Shown here: positions 40,750-51,300 of the stretch, piece by piece
Layout of the letters: every line of letters starts with the position of its first letter
How positions within the stretch are numbered: position 1 is the stretch's first letter
Origin: CAYNXB01 sp964401045
Lineage (GTDB): Bacteria; Pseudomonadota; Alphaproteobacteria; Sphingomonadales; Sphingomonadaceae
Length of the DNA stretch: 64,000 bases
Assembly (NCBI GenBank): GCA_964401045.1
Contig: CAYNXB010000003.1
Coordinates: 1-64,000 of the forward strand
Reading direction: 5' to 3'
Position numbers and translations under genes: made by a program
The notes under the pieces: generated by a model
Databases searched by the model: none
The model's input: the letters and a program-made list of their open reading frames with translations, nothing else
What the model was told of the DNA's origin: nothing

Positions 40750-43236
40750 GTGCAGTCGATGCCGCGACATTGCCGCCGACTGAGCGCGTGCGCCGCCGCC
40801 GTCGCTGCGATCCTGGCGCACGCGGCACACGCACAAGCGGATGACGCATCCGCGGCTGAGGCTGTCCCGGCTTCCGCGCCGCTGCCCGTAACCAAGCTGA
40901 ACAGCACCGGCAGAACGATGGCGATCGTCGTGCCGGTGAAGGATGGTGCGAATTACCTCGGCGATATCGACGCGCAGATCATGCCCGACGATACCCTGCT
41001 GATTTCGACCCCGCGCCTGATCGAGCTGCTCGCGCCCCGGCTGGATACAGCGCGGCTCGAGGCTTTGCGGGCGCTCGTCACCACCGATGGCTTCGCGCCG
41101 CTCGCCGCGTTCGAGCAGATCGGCCTGCCGCTGCAGTTCGACAAGCAGACGCTTGAGCTCACGGTAAATATCGCGCTGCAGGATCGCGCGCTGCGATCCA
41201 TTGCGCTGGCGGAGCTGGACCGTCCGATCATCGGTGAGTTTGCGCAGCCGGAGGACTTTTCCGCTTACGTCAACGTTCGCGGTTCGCTCGATTACGTGGA
41301 GAAGGGCAGCAACACCGGCCTGGGCGATCCCTTCCTGCTGTTCGACGGCGCGGCGAGGCTGGACAGTTTCGTGCTCGAATCCGAGGGCGAATGGGATGGG
41401 CAGGACAAGCGCTTCATCCGCAGCGGCTCGCGCGTGGTGTTCGACGATCCGCGGCACCTGATGCGCTGGACTGCGGGTGATCTCATCTCCCAGAACCAGG
41501 GCTTCCAGGGCCTGCTGGACATTGCCGGGGTGGGCCTCGCGCGGACGTATGCGTTGCTCGATCCGCAGCGCAACGTCGCCCCGCGCGGTGGGCAGACCTT
41601 CTCGCTCGATCGGGATGCGACGGTGGAAGCATTCGTCAACGGCCGTTCGGTGCGAACCGTGCGGCTGCAACCGGGAACCTACAACGTCAGCGACTTCCCG
41701 TTCGCGCAGGGTGGCAACGACGTCGAGCTGGTGATCACCGACGACACCGGGCGGCGGGACGTCATTTCATTTACGTTGTTCATAGAGCGCACGCAGTTGG
41801 CGAAGGGCCTGTCGGAGTTCTCGCTAAACGCAGGCGTTCTCACCCACCGCACGCAAGGCGTCCACTATTCGAACGATCTTGCTCTCTCGGGTTTTTACCG
41901 CCGCGGCATCACCGATCGGCTGACCCTTGGCAGCAACCTCCAGTACGCCGACAAGTCGTATCTGGTTGGCGGCGAAGTCGTGCTGGGGATGGACTGGGGC
42001 ACGATCGGGGGTGATGTCGCGTACAGCCACCTGTCGTCGATCGGCGCCGGCTGGGCGGCCAATTTCTCGGTCGAACGGATCACCCGCAGCCTCGACCGCG
42101 GATCCTCGCTGATCGCCACAGTCGAAGCGCGCAGCCGCCGGTTCGGCGCGGTGAGCCAGTTGCAGGCGGACAATCCTTACAAGCTCAACGCGACGGTCAG
42201 CTACAACCGCTCGCTCAGTTCCACATCCTTCATCGGCGCCCAGATGCGTTACGCGATGGCGCGCAGCGGCTTCGTCGACGAACGCTCCGCGCGCGTCAGC
42301 TACGGGCGCCGCTTCGGAACCCGGACCAACGTCATCCTCGATGCGGAATGGGACCGCGGCATCCGCGGCGACGACAAGAGCGTTCGAATCTCGCTGGTCC
42401 GGCGGTTCGGCAGCCGATCGTCCGCGCGCGCCGAGTTCGACAGCCGCGATAACGGGGTGCGGCTTGGCTACCAAAGCTCCGGAGGATACGGCGTGGGATC
42501 GTGGAGCGGCGCGGCAAACGTCGACATCGACGACGGCGTCTACAACCTCAATGCGTCGGGCAATTACGTCGCCAACCGCGCGGACATCGGCCTGGCGCAC
42601 ACAGGCGCTTTCGCGCCCGAAGGCGACACGATCAGCGATCAGCGCACCTCGCTGCGGGTCGCCTCTTCGCTGGCGTTCGCCGGTGGGTCTTTCGCCGTGG
42701 GGCGGCCGATCAGCGACAGCTTCGCGATCTTCCGCCCGTACAAGAAGGGTGAGGGGCTATCGATCGAGGTCGAACAATCGGAGGACAGCTACCAGGCGCG
42801 CTCCGGCACCTTCGGGCCGGCACTTTACGGCCAGGTCGGCTCCTATTCGCCGCGCACCCTGACTTATGATGTTCCCAGCGCCTCGGCCGGGCTGGATATC
42901 GGGACCGGATCGCTGCGCATGCTGGCCCCGTATCGCGCCGGATACGTCATGACAGTCGGTTCGGACTACAACGTCATGGTGATCGGAAAGCTCAAGGATT
43001 ACGGCGGCGAACCGCTGTCCCTGCGCGCGGGCAGCGCGACCGAGGTCGGCGGGGACGCGCGCAAGGTCGAGCTGTTCACAAACCGCCAGGGGCAATTCGC
43101 GATCAGCGGCGCCAAGGCCGGGCGCTGGCGCATCGAAATGGCCGGTTCGCCGTCGGTCGTGTATGAACTGGACATCCCGGAAACGCAGTCGGGCATCGCC
43201 CGCGTCGGGGAAGTCGCTCCGGCTGACGAGAGGTGA
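40750..43236 (+). CDS. fimbrial outer-membrane usher
   Basis: An 828-residue FimD/PapC-type usher (archaic/alternative group). After a signal (cleavage near AHAQA) there is an N-terminal chaperone-binding domain, then a barrel region with GDLISQNQGFQGLLDIAGVGLART and EAFVNGRSVRTVRLQPGTYNVSDFPF, the plug-type domain. The C-terminal domains include SGAKAGRWRIEMAG. It anchors and assembles the pilus in the outer membrane. The start is GTG 40750; ATG 40759 is a possible alternative. A tip adhesin gene starts 4 bases after its stop. Confidence 0.85.
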   Translation: MQSMPRHCRRLSACAAAVAAILAHAAHAQADDASAAEAVPASAPLPVTKLNSTGRTMAIVVPVKDGANYLGDIDAQIMPDDTLLISTPRLIELLAPRLDTARLEALRALVTTDGFAPLAAFEQIGLPLQFDKQTLELTVNIALQDRALRSIALAELDRPIIGEFAQPEDFSAYVNVRGSLDYVEKGSNTGLGDPFLLFDGAARLDSFVLESEGEWDGQDKRFIRSGSRVVFDDPRHLMRWTAGDLISQNQGFQGLLDIAGVGLARTYALLDPQRNVAPRGGQTFSLDRDATVEAFVNGRSVRTVRLQPGTYNVSDFPFAQGGNDVELVITDDTGRRDVISFTLFIERTQLAKGLSEFSLNAGVLTHRTQGVHYSNDLALSGFYRRGITDRLTLGSNLQYADKSYLVGGEVVLGMDWGTIGGDVAYSHLSSIGAGWAANFSVERITRSLDRGSSLIATVEARSRRFGAVSQLQADNPYKLNATVSYNRSLSSTSFIGAQMRYAMARSGFVDERSARVSYGRRFGTRTNVILDAEWDRGIRGDDKSVRISLVRRFGSRSSARAEFDSRDNGVRLGYQSSGGYGVGSWSGAANVDIDDGVYNLNASGNYVANRADIGLAHTGAFAPEGDTISDQRTSLRVASSLAFAGGSFAVGRPISDSFAIFRPYKKGEGLSIEVEQSEDSYQARSGTFGPALYGQVGSYSPRTLTYDVPSASAGLDIGTGSLRMLAPYRAGYVMTVGSDYNVMVIGKLKDYGGEPLSLRAGSATEVGGDARKVELFTNRQGQFAISGAKAGRWRIEMAGSPSVVYELDIPETQSGIARVGEVAPADER

Positions 43237-43240
43237 CGGC

Positions 43241-44155
43241 ATGAAACTACCGGTCCTGTTCCTGCCTATCGCTGGCCTGTTCGCATTGTGGGGCGCCCCG
43301 GGGGCTGCCCAATGCGTCACGGTCGATCCGGTGATCGTACCCGACATCCGCGTCGATCCGCTTGACGCTACCGGAGTTGCGCAAGCTATCCAGCCGCTGC
43401 AACTGACCTTCCGCCGCACGGGCGCCGATACCATGCCGCTCAAGGTGCTCTATCAGATCGTCGACGAGGATTCCCCGGTGCAGTCCCGCGTCGGCGCGAC
43501 GGCCGGCCCGCAAGTCGAATGGCGGAGCGACGATACCTCCCGGCCCATCGGAGCCTCGCGCGGCGATGCTTACGCGCTGCTGCGGTCCGGAACGGTGGTG
43601 CTCGATGCCGACGACGCCAGCAAGCAGGCGAACCTGCGCCTGTTCCTGACAGACTTGCGCGAAGACCTGCCAGCGGGCGTGTACCGTGAGCAGTTCACCG
43701 TTCGCTACTGGTGCGACGAAAGCGAAAGCAGCGCCCCCTACGAAATTCCGGGCATCGTGACGGCAACCGTCAAGGTTCCCAACGTCCTCAGCGCCAACAT
43801 CGCCGGAACGTCGGCGCGCGGCGAGATCGACTTCCTCGATTTCGCGGCACTGTCGCGGTCCCTCTCCATCTCCGTTCGCAGCACCGGGCGCTACGAAGTA
43901 TCGGCGCGCAGCGTGAATGGCGGCATCATGCTGCGGGAAGGGAGCGCCTCCAAGGACGGGGCGAACGCGATTCCCTACGATGTCCGGTTCGGCGGCGAGG
44001 CGTTGACGCTCGAGGAGAAGGCGCCACTGGCGCGGCCCGCGGCCGGGCTTGCGGGGGAGCAGATACCGCTCGAAGTGACGGTGCAGGACGTGTCTTCGAA
44101 ACGTGCCGGCAACTACACCGATACGCTGATCTTGACGCTCACGCCGGTGAGCTAG
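43241..44155 (+). CDS. fimbrial tip adhesin-like subunit
   Basis: A 304-residue exported protein with signal MKLPVLFLPIAGLFALWGAPGAAQ. It is longer than the pilins and is the last gene of the operon, the usual place for the tip adhesin (CsuE position). The C-terminal half ends YTDTLILTLTPVS, the subunit-type closing strand; the N-terminal half should hold the binding domain. ATG 43241 follows GAGAGG. The receptor it binds is unknown. It converges on the pilin-like gene at 44166 with only 10 bases between. Confidence 0.7.
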   Translation: MKLPVLFLPIAGLFALWGAPGAAQCVTVDPVIVPDIRVDPLDATGVAQAIQPLQLTFRRTGADTMPLKVLYQIVDEDSPVQSRVGATAGPQVEWRSDDTSRPIGASRGDAYALLRSGTVVLDADDASKQANLRLFLTDLREDLPAGVYREQFTVRYWCDESESSAPYEIPGIVTATVKVPNVLSANIAGTSARGEIDFLDFAALSRSLSISVRSTGRYEVSARSVNGGIMLREGSASKDGANAIPYDVRFGGEALTLEEKAPLARPAAGLAGEQIPLEVTVQDVSSKRAGNYTDTLILTLTPVS

Positions 44156-44165
44156 AAATCTTCTG

Positions 44166-44588
44166 TCAGTATTTGATTTCGATTCGCAGGCCGAGGCGGT
44201 TCAGTTGACTGGGATCGTCTCCCAGGTCGAGCGCCAGGCTGCGCATGCGGAAGTCCGGGTGGTCCGAATTCACGAGCACGGTCTCGCCGCTATCGGACAA
44301 GGGAATGCGCTGCGCATCGCTCACCACCGCCGCATCGGCAAGATGGGCGGGGTGTTGCAGGATAATGCGATAGCCGCGCGGGGCGTTGCAGAATTCCGCG
44401 GTGGTGCCGAGATTCACGATTCCGTTTGCCGAAGCGATCCCGGCCAGCGGCTGCTGCAGCTGGACGTTGCAGATCATCGGCACGTAGGCGTGCAGCCGGA
44501 TCGTCTTGGTCAGCCCCTGCATGGAATGCGCAGGCGCCGCCGCAAAAGCGAGCGTGGCAGCTACCGCAAGCAATCTTGTCGCACGCAC
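44166..44588 (-). CDS. orphan pilin-like exported protein
   Basis: A 140-residue exported protein on the opposite strand to the fimbrial operon. GTG 44588 (after GGAGTGGG) gives signal VRATRLLAVAATLAFAAAPAHS. The frame is open to 44765, but the added part has no signal. A Cys pair (MICNVQL and EFCNAPRG) and GYRIILQHPAHL resemble the SCPU/pilin subunits next door, but the protein is shorter. It could be an extra subunit or an assembly regulator. Confidence 0.6.
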   Translation of the reverse strand: MRATRLLAVAATLAFAAAPAHSMQGLTKTIRLHAYVPMICNVQLQQPLAGIASANGIVNLGTTAEFCNAPRGYRIILQHPAHLADAAVVSDAQRIPLSDSGETVLVNSDHPDFRMRSLALDLGDDPSQLNRLGLRIEIKY

Positions 44589-44870
44589 GGACCCACTCCG
44601 ATCTTCTTCAAAACGACTTCCCTCTATGCGGGAATCATTAAGAAGAAATGTAACCGGGGCCGAGTTCGTCGGGCATTTCATTGCCGCATAAGTTGCTGCT
44701 TTTTCTTGGCAAGAATTCCGGAGCCGAATGCGATTCCGCGTCACCCCTCCGGGATGTCCCGCCATATTGTCGACCCTGAAACGGGAATGGAGGCAATTAA
44801 TCCAAACAGACGATTGTAATTGTGTGCAAAGTATAGTGAATATCCACCTGACGGGTGAAGGGGGCTCACC

Positions 44871-45350
44871 GTGGGGCGCAACGATCGATTTCGGCTAGAT
44901 TTGCTTGGTTCGTTTCGCCTGACGGCGCCGGACGGGACGCGGATATTGGTCAACGCCAAACGATCGCGGATACTCCTGGCGATGCTGGCGACATCGCGCT
45001 CGGGGGAGCGATCGCGCCGCTGGCTGCAGGAACACATCTGGGGCAGCCGTGAGCGCAATCATGCCCAGGCAAGCTTACGCCGCGAGCTTTCCAACTTGCG
45101 CCAATTGCTGAACGGCGGGGACCGGCCGTTGCTGATTTTCGCGCACGATGCGGTGGCGATCGACCTTTCCCGCGTGGTCATCGATGTACGCAATCCCGAG
45201 GATATGGAGCAGGTTACGGACGAATTTCTCGAAGGCATCGACATCGCCGGAGAGGAAAGTTTTGAGGAATGGCTGCGCGAAGAACGCCAGGCGATCGCGG
45301 CAATGCGTGAGGCCGCGGGAATCGCGCGGCGCTTATCCGTCGCAGGCTAG
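44871..45350 (+). CDS. short SARP-like transcriptional regulator
   Basis: A 159-residue protein starting at GTG 44871 after GAAGGGGG. Residues ~8-80 form an OmpR/SARP-type winged helix (LDLLGSFRLTAPDGTRILV..KRSRILLAMLA, HIWGSRERNHAQASLRRELSNLRQLL). Residues 80-159 look like the start of a BTAD helical region. It lacks the NB-ARC and TPR parts of larger SARP/AfsR proteins. Its place next to the fimbrial cluster, divergent from the orphan pilin, suggests it controls that cluster; this is inference. Confidence 0.65.
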   Translation: MGRNDRFRLDLLGSFRLTAPDGTRILVNAKRSRILLAMLATSRSGERSRRWLQEHIWGSRERNHAQASLRRELSNLRQLLNGGDRPLLIFAHDAVAIDLSRVVIDVRNPEDMEQVTDEFLEGIDIAGEESFEEWLREERQAIAAMREAAGIARRLSVAG

Positions 45351-45395
45351 GGCCGCCCGACTGGAATGGCGGCTGCCCGTGGGTTAAAGCCGCGC

Positions 45396-46991
45396 ATGAC
45401 CAAGCGCTACGACGCAGTGATCATCGGTGCGGGTCACAACGGCCTGGTCTGCGCCTTCTATCTCGCGCGCGCGGGCCTCAAGGTGCGGATGCTCGAGCGG
45501 CGCGGCGTGGTCGGCGGCGCGGCGGTCACTGAGGAGTTCCACCCCGGCTTCCGCAATTCGGTAGCGAGCTACACCGTCAGCCTGCTGCAGCCGAAGGTTA
45601 TCCGCGACATGCGGCTTGCCGAACGCGGTTATCGCGTGGTGGAGCGGCCGATCTCGAACTTCCTGCCGCAGGAAGACGGTGGCTATCTCAAGCTCGGCGG
45701 GGGGCTCGAACGGACGCAGGCCGAGTTCCGCAAGTTCTCGACCCGTGATGCCGAGGCGCTTCCAGCTTATTACGACACGCTTGAGACGGTTGCCGACGTG
45801 CTGCGCGGCCTTGCGCTCAAGGCGCCGCCGAATGTGGGCGAGGGACTGCGGACGCTGATCGATGGCGCGCTGCAGGGGAGGGGGCTCGCGCGCCTGTCGT
45901 TGTCGCAGAAGCGCGACGTGCTCGATCTGTTCACCAAGTCCGCGCGGACGTTTCTCGATTCCTGGTTCGAGAGCGAAGCGGTCAAGGCCGCGTTCGGGTT
46001 CGACGCAGTGGTAGGCAACTACGCCTCGCCCGATACGCCGGGCTCGGCTTACGTTCTGCTCCATCACGTGTTCGGCGAGGTGAACGGCAAGAAGGGCGCA
46101 TGGGGCCATGCGATGGGAGGCATGGGCGCGATCACCGGTTTCATGGCCGAGGCATGCCGCGAGATGGGTGTGGAGATCAGCGTCGACAGCCCGGTCAAAC
46201 GCGTGCTGGTCGATGGTGCGCGCGTCGAGGGCGTAAGGCTTGAAAGCGGAGAGGAAATCGCCGCAGCCCGCGTGATCGCCAATGTCGGGCCAAAGATCCT
46301 CTACGAGCGGATGTTCGCCGAAGCCGATCTCGACCCCGAATTCCGCCGCCGGATCAAGGGTTTCAAGGCCGGCTCGGGCACGTTCCGGATGAACGTCGCG
46401 CTGCGTGGGCTGCCGCGCTTTACCTGCCTGCCCGAACCCGGTGAGCATCATCGCTCGGGTATCATCATCGCGCCGACGCTCGACTACATGGACCGCGCCT
46501 TCCTCGACGCTAAGCGCGACGGCTGGTCGAATCAGCCGATCGTCGAGATGCTGATCCCCTCGACTGTGGACGACACACTCGCGCCCCCGGGCCAGCACGT
46601 CGCAAGCCTGTTCTGCCAGCAGTTCGCGCCTGAATTGCCGCCCAACGACGACGGAACTCCGCGGGACTGGGACGCAGAGGAGGGCAAGGCGGCCGATACG
46701 ATCATCGACACGGTCGAGGCTTATGCGCCAGGCTTCCGGGCCTCCATCCTCGGCCGGCAGGTGCTCAGCCCCAAGGGCCTCGAACGCACGTTCGGCCTCG
46801 CCGGCGGCGACATCATGCACGGCAACATGACGCTCGACCAGCTATGGTCGGCGCGGCCAGTGCTCGGCCAGGGCAGCTACCGGGGGCCGCTGAAGGGCCT
46901 CTACATGTGCGGCGCAGGAACCCATCCCGGCGGCGGCGTGACCGGCGCGCCGGGTCATAACTGCGCGCACAAGGTGCTGGCCGACCGCTAG
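45396..46991 (+). CDS. PYROXD2-like FAD oxidoreductase (carotenoid-desaturase fold)
   Basis: A 531-residue flavoprotein with the FAD dinucleotide motif IIGAGHNGLVCAFYLARAG at its start (GxGxxG), GGAAVTEEFHPGFRNS, and a C-terminal GLYMCGAGTHPGGGVTGAPGHNCA that completes the FAD site. The architecture is the phytoene-desaturase / PYROXD2 group. Members include carotenoid desaturases and poorly characterised dehydrogenases. No carotenoid genes are nearby, so the substrate is unknown. ATG 45396 is used over 45366. Its stop overlaps the convergent efflux operon by 4 bases. Confidence 0.8.
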   Translation: MTKRYDAVIIGAGHNGLVCAFYLARAGLKVRMLERRGVVGGAAVTEEFHPGFRNSVASYTVSLLQPKVIRDMRLAERGYRVVERPISNFLPQEDGGYLKLGGGLERTQAEFRKFSTRDAEALPAYYDTLETVADVLRGLALKAPPNVGEGLRTLIDGALQGRGLARLSLSQKRDVLDLFTKSARTFLDSWFESEAVKAAFGFDAVVGNYASPDTPGSAYVLLHHVFGEVNGKKGAWGHAMGGMGAITGFMAEACREMGVEISVDSPVKRVLVDGARVEGVRLESGEEIAAARVIANVGPKILYERMFAEADLDPEFRRRIKGFKAGSGTFRMNVALRGLPRFTCLPEPGEHHRSGIIIAPTLDYMDRAFLDAKRDGWSNQPIVEMLIPSTVDDTLAPPGQHVASLFCQQFAPELPPNDDGTPRDWDAEEGKAADTIIDTVEAYAPGFRASILGRQVLSPKGLERTFGLAGGDIMHGNMTLDQLWSARPVLGQGSYRGPLKGLYMCGAGTHPGGGVTGAPGHNCAHKVLADR

Positions 46992-48370
46992 GGCTGCGGC
47001 GTGGCGAGCGCGGTGTCTGCGGCAAGCACGCGATACAGGGTGGCGCGGTTCTGCAGCGCCCGCAACAGCGTGCCAGTCTCGCGGGAGCGGGCGGTGTAAA
47101 GACTGCGCTGCGCGTCGAGGTTGGCCAGGAAGCTGTCGATCCCACCGCGATAACGCGCTTCGGCCAGCCGGGCGCTGTCGGCCGCGGCTTCCGTATTGGC
47201 ATTTGCGGCGCGAACCTGTTCGGTGATCGTTCCCTGTACTGCGAGTGCATCGGCAACTTCGCGAAACGCGGTCTGGATTGCGCGCTCATAGGAAGCGAGC
47301 GCCGCATCGCGCTGTGCTTCGTTCACGCGGACATTGGCCTGGCGGCCGCCAAAATCGAAGATCGGCGCGCTGATGTCGGCGCCTGCCGAGGCGCTGAAGG
47401 CGCCGCCCGTGAACAGCGAGCCGAGCGCATCGCTCGCCACGCCCAATAGCCCGGTCAGCGAGATGCGCGGGAACAATTCGGCCCGGGCAACCCCGATATC
47501 GGCGTTCGCGGCGCGCAACTGGTATTCGGCCTCAATCACGTCGGGGCGGCGCAGCAGGACTTCGGAGCTGGTCCCCGCGGGCAGCACCGCGACGGAGTCC
47601 ATCACTTCCCGCAACCCGCCGGGCAGCAGCGCCGGATCGATCGGTGAGCCGGCAAGCAACTGGATCAGGTTGGTGTCCTGCGCCACGGCGGTCTGTTGTG
47701 CGGCGAGATCGCCTTGCGCGGTTGCAAGGAGCTGTTCCGCCTGGCGCAAGTCGGTGCGGGGGGCGATGCCGCCTTCGAGCCGCAAGCGGGTGAGTTCGAC
47801 CGCGCGGCTAGCATTGGCCGCGGTATCTTGCGCGATCGCCAGCAGGTCCCGGTCGGCGGCGTAAGTGGCCCAGGCGCTCGCAAGGTCGGCGATCAACCCA
47901 AGGCGAACGGTGCGCGCGGCGGCTTCGGTCGACAGCGCGCGGTCACGCTCGGCCGCGGTGGCGTTGCGCAGGCGGCCGAACAGGTCGAGCTCGAAGCTGG
48001 AGACACCGCCCTGCAGGACGTAGCGCTCGGTTCCGTTGTCGCTGACATCGGCCGATCCGCTCGCGCCTACTTCGGGGAACTGCGCCGAGCCAACGACCCG
48101 CACTTGCGCGCGCGCTGCGGCAAGGTTGGCGGCGGCGACCCGGAGGTCGCGATTGTTCTCGAGCGCGAGGGCGATGAGCTGTTGCAGCCGCTGGTCGCGG
48201 AACACGTCGGTGTAAGTCACCGCTGGCAGGCTTTGCTCGCTCTGCTGAAGATAAGCGTCGCCCGTGGGCCACGACGGCGGTATCGGCGCCGCCGGTTGCA
48301 CATAGTCAGGCGCGAGCGAGCAAGCGGCGAGCGCCAGCACCAGCGGAAGGGTAGCGATCCGCCGGATCAT
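46988..48370 (-). CDS. RND-efflux outer-membrane channel (TolC/OprM family)
   Basis: A 460-residue outer-membrane factor. It begins MIRRIATLPLVLALAACSLAPDY, a lipoprotein signal with lipobox LAAC (Cys17), and has the two tandem OEP helical/barrel repeats (ALENNRDLRVAAANLAAARAQ and LRAANADIGVARAELFPRISL). It is the exit duct of the tripartite pump encoded by the two upstream genes. Its start overlaps the RND gene by 4 bases (ATGA). Confidence 0.88.
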   Translation of the reverse strand: MIRRIATLPLVLALAACSLAPDYVQPAAPIPPSWPTGDAYLQQSEQSLPAVTYTDVFRDQRLQQLIALALENNRDLRVAAANLAAARAQVRVVGSAQFPEVGASGSADVSDNGTERYVLQGGVSSFELDLFGRLRNATAAERDRALSTEAAARTVRLGLIADLASAWATYAADRDLLAIAQDTAANASRAVELTRLRLEGGIAPRTDLRQAEQLLATAQGDLAAQQTAVAQDTNLIQLLAGSPIDPALLPGGLREVMDSVAVLPAGTSSEVLLRRPDVIEAEYQLRAANADIGVARAELFPRISLTGLLGVASDALGSLFTGGAFSASAGADISAPIFDFGGRQANVRVNEAQRDAALASYERAIQTAFREVADALAVQGTITEQVRAANANTEAAADSARLAEARYRGGIDSFLANLDAQRSLYTARSRETGTLLRALQNRATLYRVLAADTALATPQP

Positions 48371-51300
48371 ATTTTGGCCTCTCCCTCGCGCCGCCGGCGC
48401 ATCCGCTCGCGCACGGCCTGGAGCGCGTCGCGCGTGCCGCGGCGGACCAGCACGAACAGCAGCGGGATGTAGAAAATCGCTACCAAGCTCGCGGTGAGCA
48501 TCCCGCCCACCACCGAGGTACCGATCGCGATGCGGCTGTTGGCGCCGGCACCGGTCGCGATCGCCAGCGGCAGCACACCGAAGATGAACGCGAAGCTGGT
48601 CATCAGGATCGGCCGCACACGGATCCTCGCGGCTGCCAGCGCGGCGTCGATGATGCGCTTGCCCTTCTTCTCCTCCTGCTCGGCAAACTCGATCATCAGG
48701 ATCGCGTTCTTCGACGCGAGGCCCATTGTCGTGAGAAGGCCGATCTGGAGATAGACGTCGTTCTCGAGGCCGCGCAGCGTCGCTGCGAACACCGCGCCGA
48801 CCAGGCCGAGCGGGATGACCAGGATCACGGCGACCGGGATTGACCAGCTTTCGTAGAGCGCCGCGAGGCACAGGAACACCACCAGCAGCGACAGCGCATA
48901 GAGGATCGGCGCCTGGCCCGACGCCTGGCGCTGCTCGTAGGAGGAGCCCGACCAGGCGACCGTGGTGCCGGGAATCTGGTTGGCGAGCCGCTCCATCTCG
49001 GCCATCGCCTCACCCGAACTGGTGCCGGGCGCTGCTTGCCCGGAAAATCCGAACGACGGAACACCCTGGAAGCGGCTGGTGCTTGCGGGCGTCGTTTCCC
49101 AGCCGATCGACGAGAACGACGAAAACGGGGTCATCGCACCGTCGCGGGTGCGGACATACCATTGCGAGAGGTCTTCCGGCCGAGCGCGGAATTGCGCGTC
49201 GCCCTGCACATAGACGCGCTTGACGCGGCCCTTGTCGATGAAATCGTTGACGTAACGTCCGCCCCACGCGGTGGCGAGGGTGGAGTTCACGTCGCTGCTG
49301 CTGAGGCCGTAAGCGCTCAGGCGCTGGGTATCGAGGTCGATCTTGAGCGTAGCGGCATCGGGCAGTTCCGACAGGCGCACCTGGTTGAGCAGCGGGCTTT
49401 TCTCGGCTGCTTCGAGCAAGCGGTCGCGGGCATCGGCAAAAGCCGCGCGGCTCATCCCGCTGGAATTCTGCAGCTGCATCGAAAAGCCGTTGTCGCCGAG
49501 CCCGCGCACCGAGCCCGGCACGGTAGCGAAGAACTGCGCATCGCGCAGCCCGCGGAACGCCGTCGTGGCGCGCTGGGCTACCGCGTCAGCGGTGCGATCG
49601 GCCCCCGGTCGGTCGTCCCAGTTGATCAGGGTGACGAAGCCCTGGCCGGTGTTCTGGCCTGAGCTTCCGCCGCCGCCACCGCCGGCGACCAGGAAAAGCG
49701 CATCGACGTTGGCTTTTTCCTGGGTCAGGAAATACTTCTCGATCTGGTCGCGCACTTCCACCGTGCGTCCCTGCGTGGCGCCTGCGGGAAGGCGCCATTG
49801 CAGCTGGATGCGGCCCTGGTCCTCGTTTGGCAGGAACCCGCCCGGAAGGCGCAGGAACAGCACGGCCAGCAGCGCGGCGATCAGCACGTAGATGCCGACA
49901 AAAAGCCACTTTCGGTCGGTCACGGCACGCGCGGCGGTGAGATAGCGGGAGACGCCCCGATCGAAGTTGGAGTTGAACCCATCGCGCGCGCGCATCAGCA
50001 GCGCCCAGGGCTTCGGAAAGCGTCGCGCCAGCCACGGCTCACCCGCCGCATCGTGCCCGTCGGGCCGCTTGGCCTTGAGCAGGTGACTGGTGAGCGCGGG
50101 GCTCAGGATCAGCGCGACCAGCACCGACAGCACCATCGCCGAGATCATCGTGACGGCGAACTGGCGGTAGATGACGCCGGTGGAGCCGCCGAAGAAGCCC
50201 ATCGGCAGGAACACTGCCGACAGCACCAGCGCGATTGCGATCAGCGCGGTCTGCAGCTCTTTCATCGAAATGATCGTCGCCTCCCGCGGCGACATTCCGG
50301 GATTCTCCTCAAGCAGGCGGGTGACGTTCTCGACCACCACGATCGCGTCGTCGACCAGCAGGCCGATCGCCAGCATCATCCCGAACAAGGTCAACGTATT
50401 GATCGTGAAACCGAGTGCGTAGAACACAGCGAAGGTGCCGAGCAGCACCACCGGCACCGCAATCGCGGGGACCAGGGTCGCGCGCCAGCTCTGCAGGAAC
50501 ACGAACATCACGATCATCACCAGCACCATCGCCTCGAATAGCGACTTCTCGACTTCGTTAACCGACAGCTTGATGAAGTCCGTGGAATCGTTGACGTAGG
50601 CGTATTCGATCCCGTCGGGCAGGACGCGCGAAAGCTTGGCCATCTGCTGCTTGACCAGCTCCGCAGTCGCGAGCGCGTCCGCGCCGGGGCTCAGCGAGAT
50701 GTTGATGCCGGCGCCCGGATGGCCGTTCATACGCAGCAGTATCGCGTAGCTCTCGGCGCCCAGTTCGACCCGTGCGACGTCTCGCAGGAACACCGCCGAG
50801 CCATCCGGTAGCGTCTTGAGCTGCACATTGGCGAACTGGTCCGCGGTCTGCAACTTCGAGCGCGCGGTGACGGTCGCGTTTAGCATCTGGCCTTGCGGAG
50901 AAGGAAGGCCGCCTACTTCGCCCGCCGCGATCTCCGCGTTCTGGCTCTGGAGCGCGCTGATGACGTCGCTCGGCATCAGCGCGAACGCAGCTAGCCGCTG
51001 CGGATTGAGCCAGATCCGCATTGCATGCGGTGCGCCGAACACGTTGACGTCGCCGACGCCGGGGACGCGCGAGAGCGGATCCTGGATATTGGAAGACAGG
51101 AAGTCCGAAACATCCTGGAAGGTGCGCGTGTCGGTGGTGTCGTAGACCGCGACCAGCAACAGCGCGTCCGCGTTCGATTTCGTGACCCGCAGCCCTTGCT
51201 GCTGCACATCGGCAGGCAGGCGCGACAGGGCGGACTGCACTTTGTTCTGCACCTGCACCTGGGCGATGTCCGGATCGGTGCCCTTGGCGAAGGTCGCGCT

